Positions 42,964-51,512 of a DNA stretch of 64,000 nt are shown here, piece after piece. Source of the DNA: Nonomuraea pusilla (GTDB taxonomy: Bacteria > Actinomycetota > Actinomycetes > Streptosporangiales > Streptosporangiaceae); the NCBI RefSeq assembly GCF_900109355.1, contig NZ_FOBF01000003.1:372001-436000 (forward strand). The letters run 5' to 3'. The first letter of the stretch is position 1; each line of letters opens with the position of its first letter. The notes beneath the pieces were generated by a model. It saw nothing but the letters and a program-made list of their open reading frames with translations, searched no databases and was not told the origin of the DNA. The translations under genes were made by a program, and so were the position numbers.

Positions 42964-44165
42964 GCGAGCCGCCACCCGAGCCCCAGGTCCCGTCCCACGC
43001 CGAGGCCCAACCGGAGCCGGCGCCCCGGGCCCTGTCCCAGCCCGAGGCCCAACCGGAGCCGGTGCCCGACCTGCCGGTGCGTCCGCCCGTGCCGCCCATG
43101 CTGGCCAAGGCCGTCAAGACCATGCCCAGGCAGGACGGCACGCTGTTCTACGAGCCGAAGTGGGACGGCTTCCGCTGCATCGTCTTCCGCGACGGCGACG
43201 AGGTCTACCTCGGCAGCCGCAACGAGCGGCCGTTCACCCGCTACTTCCCCGAGCTGGTCGAGGCGGTCAAGGCCGAGCTGCCCGAGCGCTGCGTGGTCGA
43301 CGGCGAGATCGTGCTGCCGCAGGGCGAGCAGCTCGACTTCGACGCGCTCCAGCAGCGCATCCACCCGGCCGCCTCGCGGGTGAAGCTGCTGTCGGAGCGC
43401 ACCCCGGCCCAGTTCGTGGCCTTCGACCTGCTGGCGCTGGGCGACGAGTCGCTGATGGAGGCGCCGTTCGCCGAGCGCCGCCGCCGGCTGGAGTCGATCT
43501 TCGGCCGGGCGGGCGGGTCGGTGCGCCTCACCCCGATCACCACCAGCGACGAGCAGGCGGCACGCTGGTTCGAGACGTTCGAGGGCGCCGGGCTCGACGG
43601 CGTCGTGGTCAAGCCGGGCGACCGGCCGTACGAGCCCGACCGGCGCGCCATGTTCAAGGTCAAGCACGAGCGCACCGCCGACGTGGTGGTGGCCGGCTAC
43701 CGCGAGCACAAGTCGGGCCCCGTCGTGGGCTCGCTCCTGGTCGGCCTGTACGGCCGCGACGGCAGGCTGCACCACGTCGGCGTGGTGGCCGCGTTCCCCA
43801 TGGCGCGCAGGGCCGAGCTGGTGGAGGAGCTGCGGCCGTACGTCGCCGAGCTGGGCGAGCACCCGTGGGGCCACTGGGCCGAGCAGGCCGCCGCCACCGT
43901 CGGTCAGCCCGCCGCCGGGCCGGCGACCGGCGGCCAGCGGGTGCCCGGCGCGGTGTCGCGGTGGAACGCCAAGAAGGACCTGTCGTTCATCCCGCTCAGG
44001 CCCGAGCTGGTGATCGAGGTGGCCTACGACCAGATGGAGGGCGACCGGTTCAGGCACACCGCCCAGTGGCGCCGCTGGCGGCCCGACCGCACGCCCGAGT
44101 CGTGCACGTACGAGCAGCTTGAGCGGCCGGTGTCGTACAAGCTGGATGACGTTCTTGCCCGGTAG
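42960..44165 (+). CDS. ligC: ATP-dependent DNA ligase LigC
   Basis: A 401-residue ATP-dependent ligase. The adenylated Lys lies in motif I YEPKWDGFRCIVF (about residue 68). Motif III is FVAFDLLALGD, motif IV GLDGVVVKPGD and motif V RAMFKVKHERTADVVV. The C-terminal OB-fold ends with VIEVAYDQMEGDRFRHTAQWRRWRPD. A Pro-rich 40-residue head precedes the domain. LigC works in short-patch and break repair with LigD-type polymerases; a LigD-polymerase gene is at 57570 in this window. Translation is coupled to the upstream reductase. Confidence 0.92.
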   Translation: MSEPPPEPQVPSHAEAQPEPAPRALSQPEAQPEPVPDLPVRPPVPPMLAKAVKTMPRQDGTLFYEPKWDGFRCIVFRDGDEVYLGSRNERPFTRYFPELVEAVKAELPERCVVDGEIVLPQGEQLDFDALQQRIHPAASRVKLLSERTPAQFVAFDLLALGDESLMEAPFAERRRRLESIFGRAGGSVRLTPITTSDEQAARWFETFEGAGLDGVVVKPGDRPYEPDRRAMFKVKHERTADVVVAGYREHKSGPVVGSLLVGLYGRDGRLHHVGVVAAFPMARRAELVEELRPYVAELGEHPWGHWAEQAAATVGQPAAGPATGGQRVPGAVSRWNAKKDLSFIPLRPELVIEVAYDQMEGDRFRHTAQWRRWRPDRTPESCTYEQLERPVSYKLDDVLAR

Positions 44166-44189
44166 CGGCAAAGCCGATATATCTCGTTC

Positions 44190-44534
44190 ATGAGTACCGG
44201 TGATGAGCTCAAGGCGGCCGTGGCCGCGCGGCGCGACCTCGGGCCCGACTTCGAGGACGCCGTCGTCGAGTCGTTCCTCGACAAGATGGGCCAGGAGGTC
44301 GACCGGCGGGTGGACGAGCGCCTGGCCGCCGCCGGGCCCTCCGGCAAGGACCGCGACAGGGCCGCCAGGAGAGCCGACGGTCAGCGGCTGGCGCTGGCGA
44401 TCGTCTCGCTCTCGGTGGGCACGGCCGCCACGCTGCCGCTGGCCCTGCTCGTGGACGACCCGCCCTACGCCGCCATCTGGATCGGCATCGTCCTGGTCAA
44501 CCTGATCTTCAACATGGGCTCTCATCGGCGGTGA
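44190..44534 (+). CDS. Small membrane protein of unknown function
   Basis: A 114-residue protein with a charged N-terminal half (DFEDAVVESFLDKMGQEVDRRVDERLAA, probably coiled) and two C-terminal membrane helices (LALAIVSLSVGTAATLPLALL and YAAIWIGIVLVNLIFNM). Similar small proteins occur widely in actinobacteria without known function. TATATC about 10 bp before the ATG suggests its own promoter. The last 26 bases overlap the convergent pgeF gene. Confidence 0.78.
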   Translation: MSTGDELKAAVAARRDLGPDFEDAVVESFLDKMGQEVDRRVDERLAAAGPSGKDRDRAARRADGQRLALAIVSLSVGTAATLPLALLVDDPPYAAIWIGIVLVNLIFNMGSHRR

Positions 44535-45234
44535 GCCAGATGAGCCCAGCGAAGCGGCCGCCCGGCTGCTCCCGGCGGTGCGAGTAGAGCTCGTCCGACT
44601 CGATCGTGCAGCGCGCGTCGTGCCGGACGTCGCGCACGCCCGCCGCGCGCAGCTGCGCCTCGATGCCGGCCCGCAGGTCGAGCGCCGGCGTGCCCCACGA
44701 GGTCACCGACCACGTCCGCGGCACCCGCGCCGCCACCCGCTCCCGCAGGTCGTCCGGCACCTCGTAGCACCGGCCGCACGCGCCGGGCCCGACGAGCGCC
44801 GCCATCCGCTCGGGCTCGGCGCCCTTGACCGCCATCGCGCGGACGAGGGCGACGGCGACGCCCGCCTCGGTGCCGGGACGCCCCGAGTGGGCCGCGCCCA
44901 CCAGCCGCGCCACCGGATCGGCCACCAGCACCGCCGGGCAGTCGGCGCCGAGCGAGGCGAGGGCCAGCCCCGGGGCGTCGGTGAACACGCCGTCGAGGGG
45001 CGGCGGGTCGTCGCCGAACGGCTCGCTGACGTAGGCGACGTCGGCGCCGTGCACCTGACGCATGAAGACGATGGCGCGCACCCCCAGCTCGGCCGCGACG
45101 CGCTCGCGGTTCGCGCGCACCGCCGCCGGGTCGTCGCCGACCAGGCCGCCCAGGTTGCGCGAGGCGTAGGGGGGCGCGCTGACACCGCCGTGCCTGTCGG
45201 TGACGGCGACGCGCACTCCTGGAGCCAGTTGCAT
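44509..45234 (-). CDS. pgeF: Peptidoglycan editing factor PgeF (YfiH/laccase-domain)
   Basis: A 241-residue PgeF-type protein. Metal-site residues lie in FMRQVHGADV, SLGADCPAVLVAD and GAAHSGRPGTEAG, with a Cys-rich stretch GPGACGRCYEV. E. coli YfiH removes L-Ser-containing muropeptide precursors; older annotation calls the family multicopper polyphenol oxidase or purine nucleoside phosphorylase. HSGRPG replaces the HAGWRG of enterobacteria. The gene lies 10 bp downstream of the methyltransferase gene and is likely cotranscribed. Confidence 0.88.
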   Translation of the reverse strand: MQLAPGVRVAVTDRHGGVSAPPYASRNLGGLVGDDPAAVRANRERVAAELGVRAIVFMRQVHGADVAYVSEPFGDDPPPLDGVFTDAPGLALASLGADCPAVLVADPVARLVGAAHSGRPGTEAGVAVALVRAMAVKGAEPERMAALVGPGACGRCYEVPDDLRERVAARVPRTWSVTSWGTPALDLRAGIEAQLRAAGVRDVRHDARCTIESDELYSHRREQPGGRFAGLIWLTADESPC

Positions 45235-45244
45235 GCCTCCGATC

Positions 45245-46330
45245 TTAGGCCCGGCCGCCCGGGGGCAGGAGGCGGTGCACGTCCAGCGAGGCGCCCCAGC
45301 GGCCGATGGCCTCGTCGTCGGCGAAGGCCAGCACGCGCATCATGTTCCCGCCGTCGCCGCGCTCCACCGTACGGCGCAGGCGGGCGGCGAGCTCGGGCCG
45401 CAGCCTCGTCGTGCCCGCCTCGACCGAGTCGCCGTAGTGCGGGGCGAAGGCGACCCCGGCGAACCCGGTACGCCGCAGCAGCGTGCGCACCGTACGCGAG
45501 TCGTAGAACATCAGGTGGTTCTTGGTGAACCCGTTCCAGCCCGGCCCGCATGCCTTCAGCAGCAGCGACCCGGCGTTGACGGTCAGGATGAGCAGCAGGC
45601 CGCCGGGCGCCAGCAGCCGGCGGAACCGGGCGAAGTCCTCCAGCGGCCTGGGCAGGTGCGCGAGCACCGACCACAGGGTGATGACGTCGAAGCCGCCCGC
45701 GGCGATCTCCGGCACGTCCTCCGGCGCCCCGAAGAAGGCCCGAGCCCGGCGGAGCCGCATGCCCGCCTGCTCGACGGAGTCGGCCGACAGGTCCACCCCG
45801 CACGCGTCGAAGCCGCGCCGCTCCGCCAGCTCCAGGAACAGGCCCGCGCCGCAGCCGAAGTCGAGCAGCCGCCGCTCCTTGCCCTCGTCGAACACCGGCG
45901 AGAAACCGCGCATCACCAGCTCGTAGCGGCGCTGCCGGTTGGCGGCGTACGCGCCGGTCAGGAAGCCGCTGTAGCCGGTCGCGTACAGGTCGCCGAGCCG
46001 TTCGGGCCGGACGTTGGGGTTGCGGTAGAGGAAGCCGCAGGCGGGGCAGCGCACGACCCGGTAACGCCAGCCGTTGCCCCCGGCCGGCTCGAACAGCGGC
46101 TGCTGGCGCGACTCGCCGCACATCATGCAGCTGAGGAACTCCTCGATCGCGCCGAGCTCGGTGCGGGCGGCGTACTCGTCGAGCGTGAGGATCGGGGCGC
46201 GCCTGATCAGCCACTGCCACTGCGCCTCGCGCGCCCAGCGCTCGCCGGGACGGACGTAGACGCGCTGGCTCGACGGGACCTTCGCGTAGCGGGAGCCGTA
46301 GGCGAGGCGGGCGAGCGACTTCCAGTTCAT
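45245..46330 (-). CDS. Class I SAM-dependent methyltransferase with zinc-ribbon head
   Basis: A 361-residue protein. After a basic N-terminus come two cysteine pairs, CMMCGESRQ and VRCPACGFLYRNP (zinc ribbon, about residues 69-103), followed by a class I methyltransferase: LLDFGCGAGLFLELAER (motif I, about 150), VITLWSVLAHLPRP (motif post-I/III) and LAPGGLLLIL. This architecture is common in glycan or lipid methyltransferases of actinomycete surface clusters; the substrate is unknown. ATG 46330 has only a weak ribosome site; in-frame ATGs at 46380 and 46443 are alternatives. It is divergent from the TPR gene. Confidence 0.83.
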   Translation of the reverse strand: MNWKSLARLAYGSRYAKVPSSQRVYVRPGERWAREAQWQWLIRRAPILTLDEYAARTELGAIEEFLSCMMCGESRQQPLFEPAGGNGWRYRVVRCPACGFLYRNPNVRPERLGDLYATGYSGFLTGAYAANRQRRYELVMRGFSPVFDEGKERRLLDFGCGAGLFLELAERRGFDACGVDLSADSVEQAGMRLRRARAFFGAPEDVPEIAAGGFDVITLWSVLAHLPRPLEDFARFRRLLAPGGLLLILTVNAGSLLLKACGPGWNGFTKNHLMFYDSRTVRTLLRRTGFAGVAFAPHYGDSVEAGTTRLRPELAARLRRTVERGDGGNMMRVLAFADDEAIGRWGASLDVHRLLPPGGRA

Positions 46331-46471
46331 GGAGCGGTGCCTGCCCGGCCCCCCGTACGGGTTACCCCGTGATTCGACCATGGACAGGGCCGGCATCGGC
46401 AAGGACGCGTCCTCTCCGGATACTGCGGAAAAATCGGCCTTCATCAGTATTTGGTCGGATAGATTCCCCTC

Positions 46472-47350
46472 ATGAGCGAGGGGATCAAGGACGAGCACGG
46501 GCTGCCCGAGGCGGCCGCCCAGTCGCGCGCGTCCGTGCTGCGCAGCCGCGCCGAGTCGTACATCGCCCTGTCGCGGCACGACGCCGCGATCGCGGACCTG
46601 ACCGAGTCCATCGCGCTGGCGCCCGGCAGCGCCCGCGCCTGGCGGATGCGCGGCGAGAGCCACCGCCTCACGGAACGCTACGAGGCCGCGCTCACCGACT
46701 TCGACGAATCGCTCAAGCTGGAGCCCGACAGCGCGTACGCGCTGGGCTCGCGCGGCCAGGTGTACGCCGCGCTCGGCCGCACCGAGGACGCCCTCGCCGA
46801 CTTCGACCACGCGTTGACCCTCTCCCCCGACTCCCCCTGGATCCTGGAGGCCAAGGCCGACGCCCTCGCCGACCTCGACCGCATGGACGAGGCGCTGGAG
46901 GAGCACGCCAAGATCATCGCGCTGGACGAGGGCGTCCCCTACTCGTGGGCCGCCCGCGGCGACCTCTACCAGCGGATGCACCTGTACGCCGAGGCCATCG
47001 CCGACTACACCCGCGCCCTGGAGGCCGACCCCGCCTACGTACGGGCGCTGAGCAGGCGCGGCGAGGCCCTGCGCATGATCGACCGGTACGAGGAGGCGCT
47101 GACCGACCTGGACCGCGCCATCGAGCTGGACCCCGAGAACGACCGCGCGTACGGCAGCCGCGGAGCCGTCCACAGCGAACTGGGCGACGACGAGGCCGCC
47201 CTGCGCGACCTCGACCGGGCGATCGAGCTGGACCCCGGGTACGTGTGGGCGTACCGGGTGCGCGGCGAGATCCTCCAGGAACTGGAACGGCACGAGGAAG
47301 CCGTGGCCGACTTCACGAGGGCCCTGCACCTGGAGTTCGGCGACGCCTGA
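46472..47350 (+). CDS. Tetratricopeptide-repeat protein
   Basis: A 292-residue protein consisting almost wholly of eight TPR units of 34 residues (for example DAAIADLTESIALAPGSARA, EAALTDFDESLKLEPDSAYA, EEALTDLDRAIELDPENDRA). It has no signal peptide or catalytic domain and probably serves as a scaffold. TAGATT at 46459-46464, 7 bp before ATG 46472, predicts a leaderless transcript. A very stable hairpin terminator follows. Confidence 0.88.
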   Translation: MSEGIKDEHGLPEAAAQSRASVLRSRAESYIALSRHDAAIADLTESIALAPGSARAWRMRGESHRLTERYEAALTDFDESLKLEPDSAYALGSRGQVYAALGRTEDALADFDHALTLSPDSPWILEAKADALADLDRMDEALEEHAKIIALDEGVPYSWAARGDLYQRMHLYAEAIADYTRALEADPAYVRALSRRGEALRMIDRYEEALTDLDRAIELDPENDRAYGSRGAVHSELGDDEAALRDLDRAIELDPGYVWAYRVRGEILQELERHEEAVADFTRALHLEFGDA

Positions 47351-47393
47351 CACCGGCCCCCGCGACCACGGCCACCCGTGGGCCCCGAGGGGA

Positions 47394-47437
47394 GCCGGGC
47401 CGTGCGGGGCGCAGGAAAGGCCCCCGCACGGCCCGGC
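47394..47437. terminator. Very stable bidirectional hairpin terminator
   Basis: A perfect 16-bp stem, GCCGGGCCGTGCGGGG (47394-47409) with its complement at 47422-47437, 12-base loop, between the convergent TPR and RNHCP genes. Confidence 0.75.
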
Positions 47438-47446
47438 GGCCGCCGG

Positions 47447-47848
47447 TTACAGGGTCAGCATGGCGCTGACCGGCAGGCGGCGGTCGGACAGCGGGCGCAT
47501 GGCGATGCGCAGCAGCGCCAGCGCATTGTCGTCGCCCGCGATGCGGTTGGCGCTCAGCACCCCGCACGACTGGCAGTGGTGGATGATCAGCCACTCGCCG
47601 TCGTGCCTGACGGTGACACTGAGCGCCGTCATCCTGCCCCGGCAGCCCGCCCGCCGGTCGCCGGGGACCCGGCGGTCGAGGTGCAGGCTGGTCAGGCAGT
47701 GCGGGCAGTGGTTGCGGTGCGCGGTGCCCGGCGCGTGCACCGGGACGTCGAGCCCGCAGCCGACGCAGCGGAACGCGTCGCCGCCCTGCCCGTGCCGGAC
47801 GTCCTTGCGCCGCTGCGGCCGTTCTCCGGCCGGGTTCCTGCGCGGCAC
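47447..47848 (-). CDS. RNHCP domain zinc protein (copy 1)
   Basis: A 133-residue protein with the RNHCP domain: FRCVGCGLDV, then HRNHCPHCLTSLHLD, a mid-region Cys, and HHCQSCGVLSANRIAGDDN, giving six or more Cys/His ligands for zinc. Function of the family is unknown. GTG 47848 begins one base after the stop of a second RNHCP gene (47850-48212), with 35-40 percent similarity by eye, so the pair is a tandem duplication expressed as one unit. Confidence 0.88.
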   Translation of the reverse strand: MPRRNPAGERPQRRKDVRHGQGGDAFRCVGCGLDVPVHAPGTAHRNHCPHCLTSLHLDRRVPGDRRAGCRGRMTALSVTVRHDGEWLIIHHCQSCGVLSANRIAGDDNALALLRIAMRPLSDRRLPVSAMLTL

Positions 47849-47849
47849 G

Positions 47850-48212
47850 TCACAGCCCGCCGAACGCTTCGAGCGGGAACGGCGGCTGCGCCAGCGGACG
47901 CACGGCCATGCGCATGAGGATGAGCTGGTTGTCGTCCGGGCAGATCGGGTTCGACGTCAGCTCACCGCAGCGCGCGCAGCGGTGGATGACCATCCAGTCG
48001 CCGGTGCGCAGCACGGCGATCGAGATGGGCGCCATCCGCGAGCGGCACTCCGACGGGCCGCCCTCCACCGCGTCGAGCACGTGCAGCGAGTGCAGGCAGC
48101 TCGGGCAGTGGTTGCGCGGCGTGCCGTCGGGCCCTGAGGCGGTGACGGTCAGCCCGCAGCGGACGCACGGGAACGTCTTCGGGACAGGACGGGACGGGTG
48201 AGTGGTGGACAA
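47850..48212 (-). CDS. RNHCP domain zinc protein (copy 2)
   Basis: A 120-residue paralogue of the neighbouring gene: FPCVRCGLTVTASGPDGTPRNHCPSCLHSLHVLD, a mid Cys in SECRSRM and HRCARCGELTSNPICPDDN. TTG 48212 is taken as start because AAGGAG lies 8 bases before it. Both copies keep every CxxC and the RNHCP core, so both are probably functional. A 27-codon ORF with a strong ribosome site (48310-48393) lies about 100 bp upstream on the same strand. Confidence 0.87.
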   Translation of the reverse strand: MSTTHPSRPVPKTFPCVRCGLTVTASGPDGTPRNHCPSCLHSLHVLDAVEGGPSECRSRMAPISIAVLRTGDWMVIHRCARCGELTSNPICPDDNQLILMRMAVRPLAQPPFPLEAFGGL

Positions 48213-48579
48213 CCTGGTTTCTCCTTGCCGGATGGTTCTTGGGATCAGCAAGGGAGCCCGAGCGGCCTCGCGGCGCGGGCGGGCATGCCGGTGTGACAGG
48301 CGGTCCGACCTATCGACGGTGACGGGTCAGCAGGGGACCCGCCCACGGCATGACGAGGCGCTCCGGGCGCAGGTGCCAGGCATAGATCCCCACTCCTCTC
48401 CTTGACGTCACCGATGCCGCCCGTCCAGGCGACGTGCGTGAGGCTAGCGGGTCCGCGCCACCGCGCGCCAACGGTTTTCTCTGCCCTCTGGTCATCGAGG
48501 AGACCGCGCTTCCCGGCGGCGGGTTTGGCCCGGTCGCCGGGCGGCAAGGGGACATATGACGCATATGGGGGTAAATGCC
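48213..48579. other. Intergenic region upstream of the RNHCP genes
   Basis: 367 bp between divergent genes. It contains the candidate mini-ORF at 48310-48393 on the minus strand and, on the plus strand, CATATGACGCATATGGGGG before the small basic ORF. No other coding or RNA gene is evident. Confidence 0.45.
48310..48393 (-). CDS. Putative 27-residue ORF upstream of the RNHCP pair
   Basis: GTG at 48393 is preceded by AAGGAGAGGA and opens 27 codons starting MGIYAWHLRPERLVMP and ending TRHRR. A second frame, ATG 48383, would give MPGTCARSASSCRGRVPC. The ribosome site is excellent but no homologue was recognised, so it may be a leader or simply chance. Confidence 0.3.
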   Translation of the reverse strand: MGIYAWHLRPERLVMPWAGPLLTRHRR

Positions 48580-48774
48580 ATGACCAACCCGCAACAGCCG
48601 GAGATCCGGAGGTCGGGGAAGTCGGCCACCGAGTCGAAGTCGGCTCATGCCGTCCCCGAGACCAAGAGCGGCGCCAAGCGGGCCGCCCGCCCGCACGGCA
48701 CGGACAAGGGCCGCAAGGGCGGGGGCAAGGGCGGAGGCGTCCCGCCGGAGCAGCGGCCACCGCACCCGGAGTGA
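48580..48774 (+). CDS. Small lysine/glycine-rich basic protein
   Basis: A 64-residue ORF (ATG 48580; ATG 48556 would add 8 residues) rich in Lys, Gly and Ser: SKSAHAVPETKSGAKRAA and DKGRKGGGKGGGVPPE. It is predicted to be disordered and could bind nucleic acid. GGGGG precedes the start. Its stop overlaps the GTG of the MBL gene (GTGA), which supports real translation. Function unknown. Confidence 0.55.
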   Translation: MTNPQQPEIRRSGKSATESKSAHAVPETKSGAKRAARPHGTDKGRKGGGKGGGVPPEQRPPHPE

Positions 48775-49592
48775 TCGACGTGAAAGGCAGCCTGCAGTTC
48801 ATCGGCAACGCCACGACGCTGATCCGCTACAACGGCTTCACCCTGCTCACCGACCCCAACTTCCTGCACCGGGGACAGCGGGCATACCTCGGCTACGGCC
48901 TGACCTCGCGCCGCCTCGCCGACCCGGCGGTGGAGATCGAGGACCTGCCGGCGCTCGACGCCGTGCTGCTCTCGCACCTGCACGGCGACCACTGGGACCG
49001 CGTCACCCGGCGCCGCCTCGACCGGGCGACGCCGATCATCACCACCCGGCAGGCCGCCGGCAGGCTGCGCCGGCGCGGCTTCGAGCGGAGCGTCGGGCTG
49101 GGCGTGTGGCAGCAGCACGAGCTGCGCGGCCCCGGGGGCAGCGTGACCGTCACCGCCCTGCCCGCCCGGCACGCCCCGGGACCGGCCGAGAGGCTGCTGC
49201 CTCCCGTCATCGGGACGATGCTGGAGTTCCGCGGCCCCGACGGGCGGGTGGAGCTGACCGTGCACGTGAGCGGCGACACCCTGCTCGACCGCCGCCTGGA
49301 CGCCATCCCGCGCCGCTTCCCCGACATCGACCTCGGCATCGTCCACCTGGGCGGCACCCGGCTGCTCGGCATGCTGCTGGTCACCATGGACGGGGAGCAG
49401 GGTGCGTCCTGGGTGGACCTGATCGACCCGCACACCGTCGTGCCGGTGCACTTCGACGACTACACGGTCTTCAGCTCGCCCCTGGGCGACTTCCTCCACC
49501 ACGTCGAGCAGGCCGGGCTCGCGGACCGCGTCGTCCACCTGAGGCGCGGCGAGACGAGGGAGCTCGCTCCGCACCACCTCGTCCGCCCCTGA
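48771..49592 (+). CDS. MBL-fold metallo-hydrolase (UlaG-like)
   Basis: A 273-residue metallo-beta-lactamase-fold protein. LQFIGNATTLIRYNGFTLLTDPNFLH opens the domain. The metal motif is LLSHLHGDHWDRV (about residue 66), with further His in PARHAPG, HVSGDTLLD (Asp) and PVHFDDY. The pattern fits UlaG/RomA-like phosphodiesterases; substrate unknown. GTG 48771 overlaps the preceding small gene. Confidence 0.87.
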   Translation: MIDVKGSLQFIGNATTLIRYNGFTLLTDPNFLHRGQRAYLGYGLTSRRLADPAVEIEDLPALDAVLLSHLHGDHWDRVTRRRLDRATPIITTRQAAGRLRRRGFERSVGLGVWQQHELRGPGGSVTVTALPARHAPGPAERLLPPVIGTMLEFRGPDGRVELTVHVSGDTLLDRRLDAIPRRFPDIDLGIVHLGGTRLLGMLLVTMDGEQGASWVDLIDPHTVVPVHFDDYTVFSSPLGDFLHHVEQAGLADRVVHLRRGETRELAPHHLVRP

Positions 49593-49788
49593 GGCAGAGG
49601 TCGGCGACGGCCGCCGGCACCTGTTCGCGGGCGGCGCCCGGCCGGGGCGCCACGGTTTCTTGATCGCCCCTTTGACTACTCACAGTGACGTTTCCGCTGC
49701 TCAGAGTGTTAGCTTTCTCGTGGTTCTGACACATTGACCGCCGTTCGCGGCATCCAGGCCGCGCCGGCGATGGGGGGAAGCAAGCGGC

Positions 49789-50388
49789 ATGAGCAGGTAT
49801 CTCAGGGCCGGCGTGATCGCCACAGGAACGGCCCTGGTCTCGACGCTGGTCGCGGGAGTGGGGGGCGCGCCGGCACAGGCGGCCGTCTGCGCCTCGGGCG
49901 CGGCGTGCAACACCACGACGACGTTCGACATCACCGCCGGCACTTTGCAGATCACCGTGCCGGACACGGTCGCGCTGGCGAACGACGCCGCGCCGGACGG
50001 CTACGCCTGGGGCCAGCTCGGCGCGATCACGGTGACCGACGCCCGCGCCTCGGCGACGCCGAGCTGGACCGCCACCGTGACCAGCGGCGACTTCATCACG
50101 GCCGGCGGCAACGACCCGGGCGAGACCGTGGACGCCACGAACGTCTACTACTGTTCCGGCCCCGCCAGCACCACCACCGGCGACGGCACCTTCACGCCCG
50201 GCCAGACGGGCTGCGCGGCTCCGCCTCCCATCACCGGGGAGTCCCTGGGCGCCGCCAAGACGGCCTTCAGCCACACCGGCGGCACGGGCAACAACTCCGC
50301 CAGCTGGAACCCGCTGATCGGCATCGACACGGCGCTGGCCAACGTGGGAGGCACCTACACCGGCACGATCGCCCACGTCGTCGCCTAG
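49789..50388 (+). CDS. Secreted WxL-like domain protein
   Basis: A 199-residue exported protein with a signal peptide (MSRYLRAGVIATGTALVSTL, cleavage near APAQAA) and a Thr/Gly-rich beta domain ending in GTYTGTIAHVVA, as in WxL-type surface proteins and their actinobacterial relatives. ASWTATVTSGDF and SASWNPLIGI give the W-x-L-like positions, but the classic double WxL signature is not complete. It is followed after 4 bp by a DUF916-like gene, the usual partner, so both may form a surface complex. TTGACT (49673) and other sites upstream are compatible with its promoter. Confidence 0.75.
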   Translation: MSRYLRAGVIATGTALVSTLVAGVGGAPAQAAVCASGAACNTTTTFDITAGTLQITVPDTVALANDAAPDGYAWGQLGAITVTDARASATPSWTATVTSGDFITAGGNDPGETVDATNVYYCSGPASTTTGDGTFTPGQTGCAAPPPITGESLGAAKTAFSHTGGTGNNSASWNPLIGIDTALANVGGTYTGTIAHVVA

Positions 50389-50392
50389 CGGC

Positions 50393-51481
50393 ATGGCACG
50401 ACCTCACGCGCTGCCGCGGCTCGGGGCGCTGGTCCTCCTGATCCTAGGAGCGATCGGCGCCCCCGCTCACGCGGACCACGACCCTCGGGGCCGCCGCGCG
50501 GACCCACCCGAGCGCTCCACGATCGGCATCAGGCTCCTGGAGGCGTCCTCGAACCGGCGCGACGACCCTCGCGCCCGCCTTTACATCGTAGATCACATAA
50601 ATCCCGGCACCACGATATCCCGCCGTTTCGAGGTGCGGAACGGCTCCGACACGACCAGGGCCATCCGGGTCTACGCCGGCGGGGCGGAGATCAGGAAGAA
50701 CGCCTTCACCCCGCTGCCCGAGCGGGTGACCGGCGAACCCGCCTCGTGGATCACCGTCGACCGGCCCCGCCTGGCGGTGCCGCCCCGGAGCAGCGTCACG
50801 CTCAAGGCCACGATCAGCATCCCCGAGAACGCCACGGAAGGCGAGCGCTACGGCGTCCTCCTCGCCGAGACGTCGTCGGAGGGACCCAGCCCCCAGAAGA
50901 ACCTGCGGATGATCAGCCGGGTCGGCATCAGGCTCTACCTCGACATCGGACCCGGCGGCGACCGGCCGTCCGACTTCGAGATCGAGCGGCTCACGCCCGG
51001 CCGCACCGAGACCGGCATGCCGGTGGTGAAGGCGACCGTGCGCAACACCGGCGAGCGCGCGCTCGACTTCGAAGGCCGCATGTGGCTCTCCGACGGGCCC
51101 GGCGGGCTCAGCGCGGGCCCCTTCCCCGCCCAGGTGGGCACCACGGTCGCGCCGGGCGGCACCGCGCCGGTCATGGTCGTGCTGGACGAGCGGCTGCCCG
51201 ACGGGCCGTGGGGGGTCAAGCTGGAGCTGCGCAGCGGCCAGGTGGAGCGCACGGTCACGGGCACCCTGACGTTCCCCGCCAAGCCGTCGAGCTGGGGACT
51301 GCCCGCCTTCCTGGACGAGGCGCCGTCCTGGCTGCTCCCCGCGGGCGCGGTGACCGCGCTCGCCCTGCCGGTGGCCCTCCTCGTACGGGCCCGCCGCCGC
51401 AGCGCGGCGCGGGACGCCCGGCAGGCCGGCCCGCCGGCCGCCGGAGGTGACGGGCCGGACGCGCCGGACGCAGGGACGTAG
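50393..51481 (+). CDS. DUF916/WxL-interacting-like membrane protein
   Basis: A 362-residue secreted, membrane-anchored protein. A signal peptide (LGALVLLILGAIGAPAHA) leads to an Ig-like domain: IGIRLLEASSNRRDDPRARL, YIVDHINPGTTISRRFEVRNGS and ERYGVLLAETSSEG, typical of the WxL-protein peptidoglycan-binding DUF916 family. A C-terminal helix (LLPAGAVTALALPVALLV, about residues 317-334) precedes a basic tail. In Gram-positive Firmicutes DUF916 proteins hold WxL proteins on peptidoglycan. The WxL-like gene lies 4 bp upstream. Confidence 0.8.
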   Translation: MARPHALPRLGALVLLILGAIGAPAHADHDPRGRRADPPERSTIGIRLLEASSNRRDDPRARLYIVDHINPGTTISRRFEVRNGSDTTRAIRVYAGGAEIRKNAFTPLPERVTGEPASWITVDRPRLAVPPRSSVTLKATISIPENATEGERYGVLLAETSSEGPSPQKNLRMISRVGIRLYLDIGPGGDRPSDFEIERLTPGRTETGMPVVKATVRNTGERALDFEGRMWLSDGPGGLSAGPFPAQVGTTVAPGGTAPVMVVLDERLPDGPWGVKLELRSGQVERTVTGTLTFPAKPSSWGLPAFLDEAPSWLLPAGAVTALALPVALLVRARRRSAARDARQAGPPAAGGDGPDAPDAGT

Positions 51482-51512
51482 CCGTCCCGGGGCGGCCGCA
51501 CCGCGCTCCCCG

